Part shown: positions 16,949 to 25,774 of the stretch, piece by piece | How positions within the stretch are numbered: position 1 is the first letter of the stretch | Layout: every line of letters starts with the position of its first letter | NCBI GenBank assembly: GCA_040219735.1 | Contig: JAVJRX010000100.1 | Length of the DNA: 64,000 bases | Source of the DNA: Coleofasciculus sp040219735 | GTDB lineage: Bacteria; Cyanobacteriota; Cyanobacteriia; Cyanobacteriales; Coleofasciculaceae | Reading direction: 5' to 3' (one strand) | Translations under genes and position numbers: made by a program | Notes under the pieces: generated by a model | Told to the model about the DNA's origin: nothing | The model's database searches: none | What the model saw: only the letters and a program-made list of their open reading frames with translations

Positions 16949-17028
16949 GAATCAAGTCGTTATCAGGTTTGAGAGAGGCAATGCTTGCCAAGGCTTTTCT
17001 TAGTTTACCCTTAACGGTCAGGGGACAG

Positions 17029-17259
17029 TTATTCGGACTTGTCTTGTCCCTTGTGCAGCATCACAGGCAGGAAGACCTTATTATATTCTGCCAAAGCCAG
17101 AATCAGGAGTGCGATCGCTAATATAACCGCTGTGGTGATCCCGCCGTACTCGACTAAGGTTGTGGGGTTGATTTGGGTTAATGGTGTGGGTGTGACGGTT
17201 TCGATGGCGTTGGTTTGGGGTTCTAGATTCGGTTGTGTTTGGGGGTTGGGGTTGATCAT
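17029..17259 (-). CDS. Small single-pass membrane protein
   Basis: 76 residues from the ATG at 17259, preferred over an in-frame start 30 nt upstream because GAGG lies 8 nt before it. The N-terminal half is rich in Pro, Thr, Gln and Asn (NPNPQTQPNLEPQTN), a flexible tail. One transmembrane helix follows (TTAVILAIALLILALAEYNK), then a short basic tail. No family is recognised. The topology suggests a small thylakoid or plasma membrane protein, but nothing indicates a partner. It lies 80 nt upstream of pheS on the same strand. Confidence 0.55.
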   Translation of the reverse strand: MINPNPQTQPNLEPQTNAIETVTPTPLTQINPTTLVEYGGITTAVILAIALLILALAEYNKVFLPVMLHKGQDKSE

Positions 17260-17429
17260 GGTGTTTACCTCGGTTATCGATACAACCATGATGGCTTGGG
17301 TAATCGGTGTTTTAGGTAGGCAGAAGTAGGGGACTTGGTAATGTCAGTGTTTGTAGGTCAATGTAGGATAATGTTGGTTTGTTATTCGTCATTCGTCCTT
17401 TTTCATTTGTCATTTGTCCTTTAGCTACC

Positions 17430-17490
17430 TGTAGGGGCGACCCGCTTGCACGAATGAACAACACCAATCTACTCAATTGACTTGGGTCGC
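17430..17490. repeat. Dispersed inverted repeat family I, copy 1
   Basis: TGTAGGGGCGACCCGC at the left and GGGTCGCCC at the right form an interrupted inverted repeat. A second copy with a different middle lies at 59956-60017. Confidence 0.7.
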
Positions 17491-17525
17491 CCTCTTATCA
17501 GTTTGTTCTCAATATTGAAACGTTG

Positions 17526-17554
17526 ATGGCGAAGACAGCGCAACTACAAACTAG
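17526..17554. repeat. Dispersed repeat, copy 2 (inverted relative to 5301-5330)
   Basis: The reverse complement matches 5301-5330 except for one missing base. It is intergenic. Confidence 0.8.
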
Positions 17555-17606
17555 CAGAATTGGGATAGGTTCGATAAAATTGGCAAATGAACCTCGATGT
17601 TAACTA

Positions 17607-18668
17607 ATGGACTCAAAAGAGGCGCTAGAATTCATCAACAGGTGGCTGTGGGAGAACTCTCAGCCTGTTTTGACTGAAGCGGAAGAGGTGATTGTGATTG
17701 GGATTTGGCAAGGTAATGGTTATAAACAGATTGCCGCCCAAAACTATTTTGATGATCAATACACTAGAGAATTAGGCGCAAAGTTATGCAAAAGACTGAA
17801 AGAGTATTTTAATACTGAAATTAATAAACGAAATTTTAAAAAGCAAATTGAATATCTTTATGGTGTAGAGGTTCAAGTTCAACCGCTAGAATCAGATGGG
17901 TCAGCCTCTACTGAAGTGTTACAAGAAAGTTCGATTCCTGTAGATTCTGACAACCAAACGATTAATCCCTTCACTCCCCAACAAGGCAGAATCGACAATC
18001 CGCAAGACTTCTTTAACCGAGAACGGGAAATCCGGCAGATATTTGAGGTGATTAATAGCGGTAGCAGTGTTGCCCTAATCGGAGCAGAGGGTATCGGTAA
18101 GTCCTCTTTACTTTTGCAGATTTGCCGACTGGCGGATACTCATCTCCATTCGCCGCGTCAGCCTGTATTTCTCGACTTAAATACAGTTGTAGATGAAGAT
18201 GATTTCTACGGTGCATTATGTGATGAGATTGGGATACCTGAAAGCAAGGGAGCAAGGTTGAGTCGCCATTTAAAATCGCGTCAAATCCTGCTGGCTTTAG
18301 ATAATGTGGGAAAAATGACCTGGGATGGCTTTAATCGCGGTGTGCGAGATTATCTCCGGGGTTTAGCTGAGGGGAGTCATGCACCAATCAAGCTGGTTTT
18401 GGCCGCGAATGAATCTTTAGATAAACTGTTTAATGATAGTTGGGATAATGGCAAAACTTCGCCTCTGGCAGGAGTTTGTCAAGAAGAAATCATAAAACCC
18501 TGGGATGAATCAACCGCCCGTGATTTTATTGATACACGTTTGGCGATGAATTCGATAAGTTTTACTGAAGCTGAAATTAAGCAGTTAGTTGAGGATAGTG
18601 GGGGTTATCCACGGCGATTGATGCAGTTGTGTTATCGAATGTATTCTCGGTATTTGGAGAGTGGGTAA
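17607..18668 (+). CDS. P-loop NTPase with N-terminal vMAP-type HTH
   Basis: 353 residues. Residues 1-85 (EALEFINRWLW, then VIGIWQGNGYKQIAAQNYFD and LGAKLCKRLKEYF) resemble the N-terminal HTH of vWA-MoxR-associated proteins, common in cyanobacterial conflict and signalling NTPases. After an acidic linker comes an AAA/STAND-like ATPase: DFFNREREIRQIFEVI, Walker A GAEGIGKSS near residue 157, and Walker B ILLALDNV near residue 227. The C-terminus (DSGGYPRRLMQLCYRM) is the lid or winged-helix part. Its stop overlaps the next gene's start in TAATG, so the two are translationally coupled and probably act together. Function is not known; defence or signal sensing is an inference from architecture. 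Confidence 0.75.
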   Translation: MDSKEALEFINRWLWENSQPVLTEAEEVIVIGIWQGNGYKQIAAQNYFDDQYTRELGAKLCKRLKEYFNTEINKRNFKKQIEYLYGVEVQVQPLESDGSASTEVLQESSIPVDSDNQTINPFTPQQGRIDNPQDFFNREREIRQIFEVINSGSSVALIGAEGIGKSSLLLQICRLADTHLHSPRQPVFLDLNTVVDEDDFYGALCDEIGIPESKGARLSRHLKSRQILLALDNVGKMTWDGFNRGVRDYLRGLAEGSHAPIKLVLAANESLDKLFNDSWDNGKTSPLAGVCQEEIIKPWDESTARDFIDTRLAMNSISFTEAEIKQLVEDSGGYPRRLMQLCYRMYSRYLESG

Positions 18669-21454
18669 TGAGCCAAGATGTAATAAATCAGGATGCAATC
18701 AAGCAAGATGAAAGTCAGCAAGATAATGAAGTCTCTGTTCCTCGCTTAGATTTAGCGCCGAAACTGAAGCGCCCTCTCTCATTATGGAATCCTTTGGATT
18801 ATCTACGCTTATTGTATTGGGTGTTTTATTTTCCTCAAGCCTTGCGCTGGTATGTAAACACCTTCGGCGGTGGGTATATTCCTCCAAAAGAAATGAATTG
18901 GCGTAAGGGCTTAGAACAATTGCGCCAGAATCCCATCCAGCGCCAGTTGTTTATAAAAGGGTTGGTATTAACAGTTTTAACACCACTGATTATAGGTTTA
19001 ATAATCCTAAAAATAGGCATTTTAATTGATTTATTTTATGTATTGTACGGTCTGCTTTTGGGTTTATTTTTGAACATATTTTTGAGTGTAGGGTTGGGTG
19101 TAGTCATAGGTGTAACGTTAGGTTTAGCGGTCGCTGTGGCGTCAGGCTTAACTTGGGGTTTAGCTTGGGGGACGGCAAATAGCGTGGCATGGGGTCTAGC
19201 TTTTGGCTTGGTATGCAGTGTGGCGTGGGGTCTAGCTTCAGGTGTGGAATTAAAGTTTGGCTTAAAAGGAAGAGATGGTTTATTAAAGGACAATTTATCC
19301 TATGAGCCAGCGTTGGATATAATATTTTTAATTCAGTGCATAGTCTGGGGAACCTTAGCGCTGTACTTTATAGAGATTGCACCACTCATTATTGTTGTAC
19401 CAGCTCAATACGCAGCTTTTTTGTTTGCGTGGGGTTTCGCGATAAGACGTCCGGACAATTGGTTGTTAAATTTTATTTTCATTACTATAAGAGACTGTAA
19501 TTCATCCTGGATGTTTCCTCATTTAACTCCACTTCATCAACCTAATTTGTTTATTAATTTAACAAATTGGCTACGACAAGATTGGAAAATGGGCATCCAA
19601 AATGCTAACCAGTTGTTGGCATACACCTATCAGTTTATGCCTGTAATTTGCGCGGTGAATATGGTTTTAGCTGATACACCTTCAAATCAAGTTTTGTATC
19701 GGGTAGTCCAGTTAGCAGAAGTCCCTTACGATTGGAAGTTACTGCGTTTTGCTTCAGAAGAACTGAGTACGAGAACTAAGTCAAGAGTTGTTGATCTTAG
19801 CTTAGACACCCCCGCCCGCGCTGCGGCGGCTGGTTTCTGGTATCTCCATGAAAAAGAACCAGCCAAAGCCACTGAAGCATTTGCCGTTGTTCGTTCCCTT
19901 CTCTATGGAGAAGAACTTTTCACCCTCGCCCAAACTCTCACCACATTCAACGACGCCAAAGAACCCGCCACAATCGCCACATTAGAACTACCCACTTCCC
20001 CCAATGAACCCTTACTACGTCCCATAACCTGGAACACGATAAACGCTCTTAGTCGAGTCGTGGAAGATGTGCGAGTGGTTCAGCGTAGCGTCTCTCGTTC
20101 CACCCGTGCCTTTGCCCTTACTCGGACATTAGGAGAACTAGAAACTATCCTCAATCATATCGAAACCTTACCCGAAGCCGAACGGGAATTAATCAAAGAT
20201 ATTGCCCAAACTTGGCAAGACGCTTTATTACAAATTGCGACTGAAATTGGGCAGATTTCCATCAGCCAACCCGTCACCAATCCTTATGTTGTCGGTGACC
20301 CCGTTGAAGGGAATCGCTTTGTCGGACGAGACGATATTCTCAGACAATTAGAAGAACTCTGGGTGATGGGTCAACAACTCCAATCCGTTGTTCTCTATGG
20401 TCATCGCCGCATGGGGAAAACCTCGATTCTTTTAAATGTAGCAAACTGTTCTGGTTCACGGGTAAAAGTCGTTTATATTAACCTACTGCGTTTAGGCAGT
20501 CCCCAAGGTGTCGGGGAAGTGTTAATGGCGATAAGTGATGCAATTTCTGATGCTATCGGTTGTCCCCCTCCCGATGATGATGCTTTGCTAAATCTTCCTT
20601 ATCGGACGTTTGAACGTTATTTTAAACAGGTGGTTGAGATATTACGGGAAACATCTGTACAGGGGTTAATTATTGCCCTAGATGAATTCGAGAAAATCGA
20701 GGAACTTATCGAAGCGGGAAAAATCCCTAATGATTTTATTGGCTATCTGCGGGGATTGGTGCAAATGAATGCTCAAGTCGCCTTTGTGTTTGCCGGGTTG
20801 CACACCTTAGAAGAAATGACCGCCGATTATTTCCAACCCTTTTTTGCCAGCGTTATTCCGATTCACGTTGGTTTCTTAGAACCTGCTGCAACCCGCCAGA
20901 TTTTAGCCAATCCCAGCCTAGAAAATCCAGATTCGACTGTTTCAGATGTCCCGGATAGTGAGGCGGTTGATTTTCCCCTAGATTACACCCCAGACGCCCT
21001 TGACTTAATCTATCGTCTCACCGCAGGTCAACCCTATTTAGTTCAACTGGTCGGATTCCAACTTGTGCGCCGTTACAATGATTTTGTGTTTGAACAGGGA
21101 CATTCTCGTGACCCCGTTTTTACCGTAGAGGATGTGGAAGCGGTGATTAATAACCCCGCATTTTATCAGCGGGGACGGTATTATTTTGATGGGGTTTGGG
21201 GTCAAGCGGCGCGAGGGGTTGCGGGTCAACAGGCAATCCTCAAAGTGTTAGCGCCTCACCCGGATGGGTTAATGATTGAACAATTAAGGATAAAATTAGC
21301 AGAATTATTCAGAGAATCAGGACTTGCACCCTTAGAGGAGAAACAATTAGAGGAAGCATTGGAGACACTAATACGCCATGATGTGATTCAGCAAAAGGGT
21401 GAGTATTGGCAGATTATCGTTGAACTCTTCCGGCGCTGGGTGTTAAATCAATAG
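18668..21454 (+). CDS. Membrane-anchored AAA/STAND-like ATPase
   Basis: 928 residues from the ATG overlapping the upstream stop. Residues 1-95 are cytosolic; 97-275 are strongly hydrophobic with a Trp/Gly repeat (WGLAWGTANSVAWGLAFGLV); 290-520 is a helical linker. The ATPase begins at NPYVVGDPVEGNRFVGRDDI, with Walker A GHRRMGKTSILLNV near residue 577 and Walker B GLIIALDEFEKIEEL near 665. The C-terminal about 70 residues look like a winged helix (LEEALETLIRHDVIQQKGEY). The architecture suggests a membrane-tethered signalling NTPase. It forms a pair with the HTH-NTPase just upstream. No known effector or nuclease domain is visible. Confidence 0.75.
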   Translation: MSQDVINQDAIKQDESQQDNEVSVPRLDLAPKLKRPLSLWNPLDYLRLLYWVFYFPQALRWYVNTFGGGYIPPKEMNWRKGLEQLRQNPIQRQLFIKGLVLTVLTPLIIGLIILKIGILIDLFYVLYGLLLGLFLNIFLSVGLGVVIGVTLGLAVAVASGLTWGLAWGTANSVAWGLAFGLVCSVAWGLASGVELKFGLKGRDGLLKDNLSYEPALDIIFLIQCIVWGTLALYFIEIAPLIIVVPAQYAAFLFAWGFAIRRPDNWLLNFIFITIRDCNSSWMFPHLTPLHQPNLFINLTNWLRQDWKMGIQNANQLLAYTYQFMPVICAVNMVLADTPSNQVLYRVVQLAEVPYDWKLLRFASEELSTRTKSRVVDLSLDTPARAAAAGFWYLHEKEPAKATEAFAVVRSLLYGEELFTLAQTLTTFNDAKEPATIATLELPTSPNEPLLRPITWNTINALSRVVEDVRVVQRSVSRSTRAFALTRTLGELETILNHIETLPEAERELIKDIAQTWQDALLQIATEIGQISISQPVTNPYVVGDPVEGNRFVGRDDILRQLEELWVMGQQLQSVVLYGHRRMGKTSILLNVANCSGSRVKVVYINLLRLGSPQGVGEVLMAISDAISDAIGCPPPDDDALLNLPYRTFERYFKQVVEILRETSVQGLIIALDEFEKIEELIEAGKIPNDFIGYLRGLVQMNAQVAFVFAGLHTLEEMTADYFQPFFASVIPIHVGFLEPAATRQILANPSLENPDSTVSDVPDSEAVDFPLDYTPDALDLIYRLTAGQPYLVQLVGFQLVRRYNDFVFEQGHSRDPVFTVEDVEAVINNPAFYQRGRYYFDGVWGQAARGVAGQQAILKVLAPHPDGLMIEQLRIKLAELFRESGLAPLEEKQLEEALETLIRHDVIQQKGEYWQIIVELFRRWVLNQ

Positions 21455-21578
21455 ATTGACCTTTAACCCCCCTTAATCCCCCCTTAAAAAGGGGGAAACG
21501 TTCCCTCCCCTTGATAAGGGGAGGGTTAGGGTGGGGTCGCATCAAGGTATTGCGTTCTGTTTGAGCTTAAGTTGACAC

Positions 21579-21643
21579 CAATGACTGACGTGCGCCCGAT
21601 GCAATAACGTGCGCCCAATTCAATGACGTGCGCCCAATTCAAT
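21579..21643. repeat. Three-unit tandem repeat of about 19 bp
   Basis: Units CAATAACGTGCGCCCAATT (21602-21620) and CAATGACGTGCGCCCAATT (21621-21639) are adjacent, preceded by a diverged unit ending GACGTGCGCCCGATG and followed by a partial CAATG. The array is too few, too short and without spacers to be CRISPR. Confidence 0.8.
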
Positions 21644-21730
21644 GGTCAAATCTATTTCACCCTTTTTAGGAAGCTCCCTTCAACCGCAAACAGTTGAAAA
21701 AACATAATATGAATGTCACTGATTTAAGCA

Positions 21731-21880
21731 GAATGTTGCCAACTTGGACGCCTAGAAATAAATTTCCGGCTGAAAGCTAAAGTAAGCTAAAGCTTACTGA
21801 GTATTTGAACCCGTTAAAACAGGTTTTAGCTTTAGTTCAGGGCTTAGACTAAAATTCCGGATAGGAACATTGGCGACAAA
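21731..21880. repeat. Imperfect inverted-repeat element (MITE-like)
   Basis: The ends AATTTCCGGCTGAAAGCTAAA and the complement of ACTAAAATTCCGGAT pair loosely. Inside are a perfect hairpin AGTAAGCT-AA-AGCTTACT (21781-21798) and a weaker AACC/GGTT stem. There is no ORF. It resembles non-autonomous palindromic elements of filamentous cyanobacteria, but only one copy is in this window. Confidence 0.45.
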
Positions 21881-21961
21881 ATGATTCTACTTTATGTAGA
21901 AACTTAACCTGCTACGCCTCTACACTGGTAAAGACTGACAACTATCTTCCGTTAAAATCGC

Positions 21962-22603
21962 GTGTCTTCAACCAATCCCCAAACATTTCCCTTAATCCTC
22001 GGTATTACTGGTGCTTCTGGCTTAATCTATGCAGTACGTGCCGTGAAATTTCTCTTAGAAGCCGACTATACCATCGAACTCGTGGCATCAAAATCAGCTT
22101 ATATGGTTTGGCAAGCGGAACAAAACACCCGTATGCCTCCAGAACCTGAACAGCAGGAACAATTCTGGCGTCAGCAAGCCGATGTACCCAAAAAAGGCAA
22201 GCTAATTTGTCATCGCTGGGGAGATGTGGGTGCAACCATTGCCAGTGGTTCATTCCGAACGTTGGGAATGGTGATTATTCCCTGTAGTATGAGTACTGTG
22301 GCAAAAATTGCTAATGGTTTGAGTTCGGATTTATTGGAACGGTCAGCCGATGTGCAGTTAAAAGAAGGGCGTCAACTGATAATCGTACCCCGTGAAACCC
22401 CATTCAGCTTAATTCACCTGCGTAACCTCACCACCCTAGCCGAAGCTGGGGTAAAGATTGTGCCAGCAATTCCCGCCTGGTATCATAATCCTCAAACCAT
22501 TGAAGATTTAGTGGATTTTGTTGTAGCGCGTACCTTTGATCAACTGAATATTGACTGTGTTCCCCTAACGCGATGGCAAGGCGGTTTTCGGGAAAAATTT
22601 TGA
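21962..22603 (+). CDS. ubiX: Flavin prenyltransferase UbiX
   Basis: A 213-residue flavoprotein that prenylates FMN to supply the cofactor of UbiD-type decarboxylases. It starts at GTG (MSSTNPQTFPLILGITGASG). The phosphate and flavin loops are clear: GITGASGLIYAVRAVKFLL at the N-terminus, then CSMSTVAKIANGLSSDLLER, and RETPFSLIHLRNLTTLAEAG with the typical Arg-Glu. PAWYHNPQTIEDLVDFVVAR closes the family pattern. Length is normal and it should be cytosolic. No ubiD is adjacent. Confidence 0.95.
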   Translation: MSSTNPQTFPLILGITGASGLIYAVRAVKFLLEADYTIELVASKSAYMVWQAEQNTRMPPEPEQQEQFWRQQADVPKKGKLICHRWGDVGATIASGSFRTLGMVIIPCSMSTVAKIANGLSSDLLERSADVQLKEGRQLIIVPRETPFSLIHLRNLTTLAEAGVKIVPAIPAWYHNPQTIEDLVDFVVARTFDQLNIDCVPLTRWQGGFREKF

Positions 22604-22630
22604 CCCTTCACGACCCTCGATGGCATGATT

Positions 22631-22692
22631 TGTAGGGGCGGGTTTCACAATTATCGTTTCTTACCTTACCCAAATGTAACTAAACCCGCCCT
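22631..22692. repeat. Dispersed repeat family F, copy 2
   Basis: TGTAGGGGCGGGTTTCAC, then ATTATCGTTTCTTAC, ending ACTAAACCCGCCCT. It is nearly identical to 57086-57147 over 62 nt. Confidence 0.85.
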
Positions 22693-22703
22693 AACCAAGT
22701 CAC

Positions 22704-22751
22704 GGCGATTAAAATCGCTGCTACACAAACAAAGTCCGCCTACGCGGACTG
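22704..22751. repeat. 48-bp dispersed repeat E, copy 1
   Basis: The reverse complement matches 36221-36268 at 46 of 48 positions. It contains two internal stems, GGCGATT/AATCGCT-like and AGTCCGCC/GGCGGACT-like. Confidence 0.88.
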
Positions 22752-22964
22752 AATTTTAATGGCGGTAGTCAATCTGAATTTAGCATTAGCTAGGCGTCTA
22801 ATCGATTGCGTTTAATCTAATTCAGCTCTAACATTTGAACTCCCTTGTATACTCTGCACTCCTACTCTGAGACGAAGGGTATTGACTTAAGGCTGGTGGG
22901 CAATGCCCACCCTACGGTATATTAAGGGTTTCGGCGATGTAAAAATGCTTATTGCAGTGCCATT

Positions 22965-24893
22965 CTACTCTGATACCGTGGTTCGTGCCAAAACGCGATA
23001 AACATTCACCGTTTGCTGTTTCCCCTTCAAAGCTAAAGGTCCCCAGGATTCAACCTCAAACTCCCCTTGCAGTTGATCCAGCGTCTGTTGACCAATGAGA
23101 ATCCGACAGGGAGTCGGTTGACGATGTTTCTCACAACTCTCTAGCCGGGAAGCAATATTAACACTATCGCCAATAACTCCATATTCTAAGCGGTCTTTCC
23201 CCCCCAAACTGCCCACCACAACTGGACCTGTAAAAATGCCAATCCGCATTTCAATCACAGGTAAACCTCGGCGTTGCCAATCCCGGTTCATCTGTTCGAG
23301 GCGATCGCTAATCGCTAAAGCACAGTCTACCGCCGCTTTCGCATCTTCGGCGACTTCGGTTCTGTGGAGACGAGACATGGGGACACCAAACGCTACCATC
23401 ACCCCATCACCGGTAAACTTATTCACAATCCCCTGACGCTGGAGGACTTCACGAGTCACTACTCCCAGAATTTCATTTAACCACTCCAACAACGCCTCTG
23501 GGGTCATTTTTTCCGATATGGTGCTGAAATCTTTGATATCAGCAAAGAACATCGTGGCGGTGAGGCGAATCCCCGGTAACTTCCCAGATTTTAGCAAGCG
23601 ATCGCGACCTTGCCAAAGAGCTTGAGCCACTTCCGGAGAGGTATTCTGTCCCAACAGCTTCATCACAATCTGCTGCTGTTGATGGGCTTCATAGGAACGA
23701 TGGGTAACAAAAATTGCCACCGTTAACACAAATCCTGATGCTGGCGCTGCAAACGGAACCCAGCCACCTTGGGTAAGTAGGTAAAAACAAGCACTGGATA
23801 ACACCCCCAAACTACCCGTTACCCCAATAATTAACGCCAGAGGATGATACGTCACCCGCCCCAATATCCCACCAATTGCAATCCAGCCAATAATCCACAG
23901 GATGTCCTCCTGTTGGGACCAAAACCAGAATAAAGAGCGTTCACCCGTCGCCGCATCCAGGAATTGACTAACCATTTGAGCCTGCATTAAAACCCCAGAC
24001 ATTTTCGGGTTTTCGTCTAAAACGGGACTAAAGGGTGTGGCGAATAAGTCTTTGAGACTGGGTGCTGTTGAACCAATAATCACAATCTTATCCTGCACCC
24101 AACTCGGATCAACCTTTCCCGCTAAAACATCGCTCAGAGAAACCTGTCGCGCCACCTGATTAGGGGAGCGATAATTGAGTAAGATTTGGAACCCTCTAGT
24201 ATCTACCTTTTGATATCCCCCCGCATCTTCTGTTAAGGGTGACAATACAGCCTCACCAAGCTGGGGAATGTCTGGGTTATTGGGACTAGCTTCCAGTTCA
24301 ATCCCACGGGGTTCTAGATAAGTAAGTGCCAGAAGCAGGGAAAATGAGAAAAGCACGCCGCTTTCATTCTCCGCCAAATATAAATTGCGACGAACCACAT
24401 CATCCGGGTCAAGGGGTATATCATTAAAACCGATGCGTTCCGGTGATACCTCTGGTGGCGGTGGGGTTCCGGCGCGGATATCGATATTTTGAATGGCAAT
24501 TAAATTCGGTTTTTGCAGTTGTTCCACTAACTGCTGATGACCCGGTTCCACGGGAAGATTGCGATATAAATCTAGACCAATAACGGCGGGGTCAGCGGCT
24601 TGCAATCGCCGTAAAACCCGTGCTAAAACCTGATCTGAGATGGGCCACTGGTTTTGATTTTCTAGGTCTTCTTCTGTAATCGCGACAACTAAGATCCGGG
24701 GGTCAGGTTCAGTTTCCAGAGGTAGTAGGCGGACAAACTGATCATACGCCGCCAGTTCTAGCGGTTCTAGTCCACCCAAGTGTCGCACGCCCAGAAGGGT
24801 AATGATCACAGCAATGGTTGAAACTCCCACGACTCGCAGATGTGCCAAATCGGGTAACGCAGTACGAACCGTTCGAGGGATGCGAAAAACCAT
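22965..24893 (-). CDS. CHASE2-domain class III adenylate/guanylate cyclase
   Basis: 642 residues. After an N-terminal membrane segment (VVGVSTIAVIITLLGVRHLG) comes a periplasmic CHASE2 sensor (about residues 40-330; DPRILVVAITEEDLENQNQW, then DKIVIIGSTAPSLKDLFATP). Three membrane helices follow (about 335-410). The cyclase domain has metal-binding Asp452 (FFADIKDFS) and Asp496 (FTGDGVMVAFG), with YGVIGDSVNIASRLE in the active site. It should make cAMP, or less likely cGMP, in response to an extracytoplasmic cue. It is of normal length and stands alone. Confidence 0.92.
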   Translation of the reverse strand: MVFRIPRTVRTALPDLAHLRVVGVSTIAVIITLLGVRHLGGLEPLELAAYDQFVRLLPLETEPDPRILVVAITEEDLENQNQWPISDQVLARVLRRLQAADPAVIGLDLYRNLPVEPGHQQLVEQLQKPNLIAIQNIDIRAGTPPPPEVSPERIGFNDIPLDPDDVVRRNLYLAENESGVLFSFSLLLALTYLEPRGIELEASPNNPDIPQLGEAVLSPLTEDAGGYQKVDTRGFQILLNYRSPNQVARQVSLSDVLAGKVDPSWVQDKIVIIGSTAPSLKDLFATPFSPVLDENPKMSGVLMQAQMVSQFLDAATGERSLFWFWSQQEDILWIIGWIAIGGILGRVTYHPLALIIGVTGSLGVLSSACFYLLTQGGWVPFAAPASGFVLTVAIFVTHRSYEAHQQQQIVMKLLGQNTSPEVAQALWQGRDRLLKSGKLPGIRLTATMFFADIKDFSTISEKMTPEALLEWLNEILGVVTREVLQRQGIVNKFTGDGVMVAFGVPMSRLHRTEVAEDAKAAVDCALAISDRLEQMNRDWQRRGLPVIEMRIGIFTGPVVVGSLGGKDRLEYGVIGDSVNIASRLESCEKHRQPTPCRILIGQQTLDQLQGEFEVESWGPLALKGKQQTVNVYRVLARTTVSE

Positions 24894-25233
24894 AAAAATA
24901 GATCTCTGAGCGTCTCAGAAGCCGCTGGACAGCTATGGAGAGATTACTCGAACCCGAAGATGCCTTTAATTTGTCCAACTGACTGTAGCAGCCAACCCCT
25001 TCCCGCATTATGCCACTTTTCTGGATAGGGGGTGATACCTCAGTTATAGCCGTTTTCAGTTGGATAGGTACATCTAAACTGAGTTTGATACAAGAAGCTG
25101 CTTCACAAAAGAATAAAACTTTCAGGCGATAAGTGGCAACGATAGAATAAGGCTTTCAGATTGATGCTGAACTCAGGTTATATTTGAGCAATAGTAAACG
25201 GAAATTTTTCTGGCGCGTTCAGGTGGAACAACG
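24894..25233. other. 340-nt spacer between divergent genes
   Basis: Lies between the cyclase gene (leftward) and the DUF1643 gene (rightward) and must hold both promoters. No repeat or recognisable operator was found. Confidence 0.45.
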
Positions 25234-25710
25234 ATGAGAAAAGATGCGGTGATAGACTCCACAGGATGCTACCGCTACTCGCTATTGCGGGAATGGAACC
25301 CTAATTCTCGAAAGGTTGCTTTTATTATGCTTAATCCAAGTCGTGCGGATGCGACTACTGATGACCCTACCCTGCGTCGCTGCATCAGTTTCGCTCAATC
25401 TTGGGGTTATGGTTCGCTTGAAGTAGTCAACCTATTTGGTTACCGAGCTACAAAACCAGCAGACCTGATCAAGGTAAAAGACCCCGTAGGATCAGAAAAT
25501 GATCGCTATCTTCAAGAGGCTGTTAAACGAGGAAATAGAACTATTTTAGCTTGGGGTAATCGGGGCATTTTGAGGAACCGTTGTAGAGAGGTTCTCGATT
25601 TGCTAACTGACTGTGATCCACTCTACTGCTTGGGAATTACTAAGATAGGTTGTCCACGCCATCCACTTTATGTTAAAAGCAACACAGAGTTGTCCATTTA
25701 TCCATCTTGA
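25234..25710 (+). CDS. DUF1643-family protein
   Basis: A 158-residue cytosolic protein with the DUF1643 pattern: YRYSLLREWNP, KVAFIMLNPSRADATTDDPT, RRCISFAQSWGYGSLEVVNL, then TILAWGNRG and a C-terminal GITKIGCPRHPLYV. An AGGTGG site precedes the ATG. The family is widespread in bacteria and phages, and its function is not established. It faces the MazG/helical-kinase unit tail to tail, with 64 nt between them. That suggests, without proving, that the three form one accessory island. A nucleic-acid or nucleotide-related role is inference from the neighbours. Confidence 0.85.
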   Translation: MRKDAVIDSTGCYRYSLLREWNPNSRKVAFIMLNPSRADATTDDPTLRRCISFAQSWGYGSLEVVNLFGYRATKPADLIKVKDPVGSENDRYLQEAVKRGNRTILAWGNRGILRNRCREVLDLLTDCDPLYCLGITKIGCPRHPLYVKSNTELSIYPS

Positions 25711-25774
25711 ATAAACTTACAAATATTTATTATTATACTGTTTTTGATTATATGTGCTTAATCAAGTCAGTATC

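Larger units (their letters stand above)
17260..17606. other. 347-nt spacer with two dispersed repeats
   Basis: It holds TCATTTGTC-like short motifs (about 17385-17420), a GGGGCGACCCGC/GGGTCGCCC inverted repeat (17430-17490) also found at 59956-60017, and the second copy (17526-17554) of the repeat at 5301-5330. The right end is the upstream region of the NTPase pair. Confidence 0.6.
21455..21961. other. 507-nt spacer with tandem and inverted repeats
   Basis: After the NTPase gene a CCCCTTAAAAAGGGG-like hairpin (about 21476-21492) could terminate transcription. A three-unit tandem array (21579-21643) and a long imperfect inverted repeat (about 21731-21880) follow. The last 80 nt lead into ubiX. 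No gene is supported. Confidence 0.6.
22604..22964. other. 361-nt spacer filled with dispersed repeats
   Basis: Contains repeat F (22631-22692), the 48-bp repeat E (22704-22751), and a GGTGGGCAATGCCCACC palindrome near 22893, between convergent ubiX and the CHASE2 cyclase gene. No gene is seen. Confidence 0.65.

Noticed and set aside
21579..21643. Possible CRISPR array
   Set aside because: Units are contiguous without spacers and there are only three. No cas genes are present.
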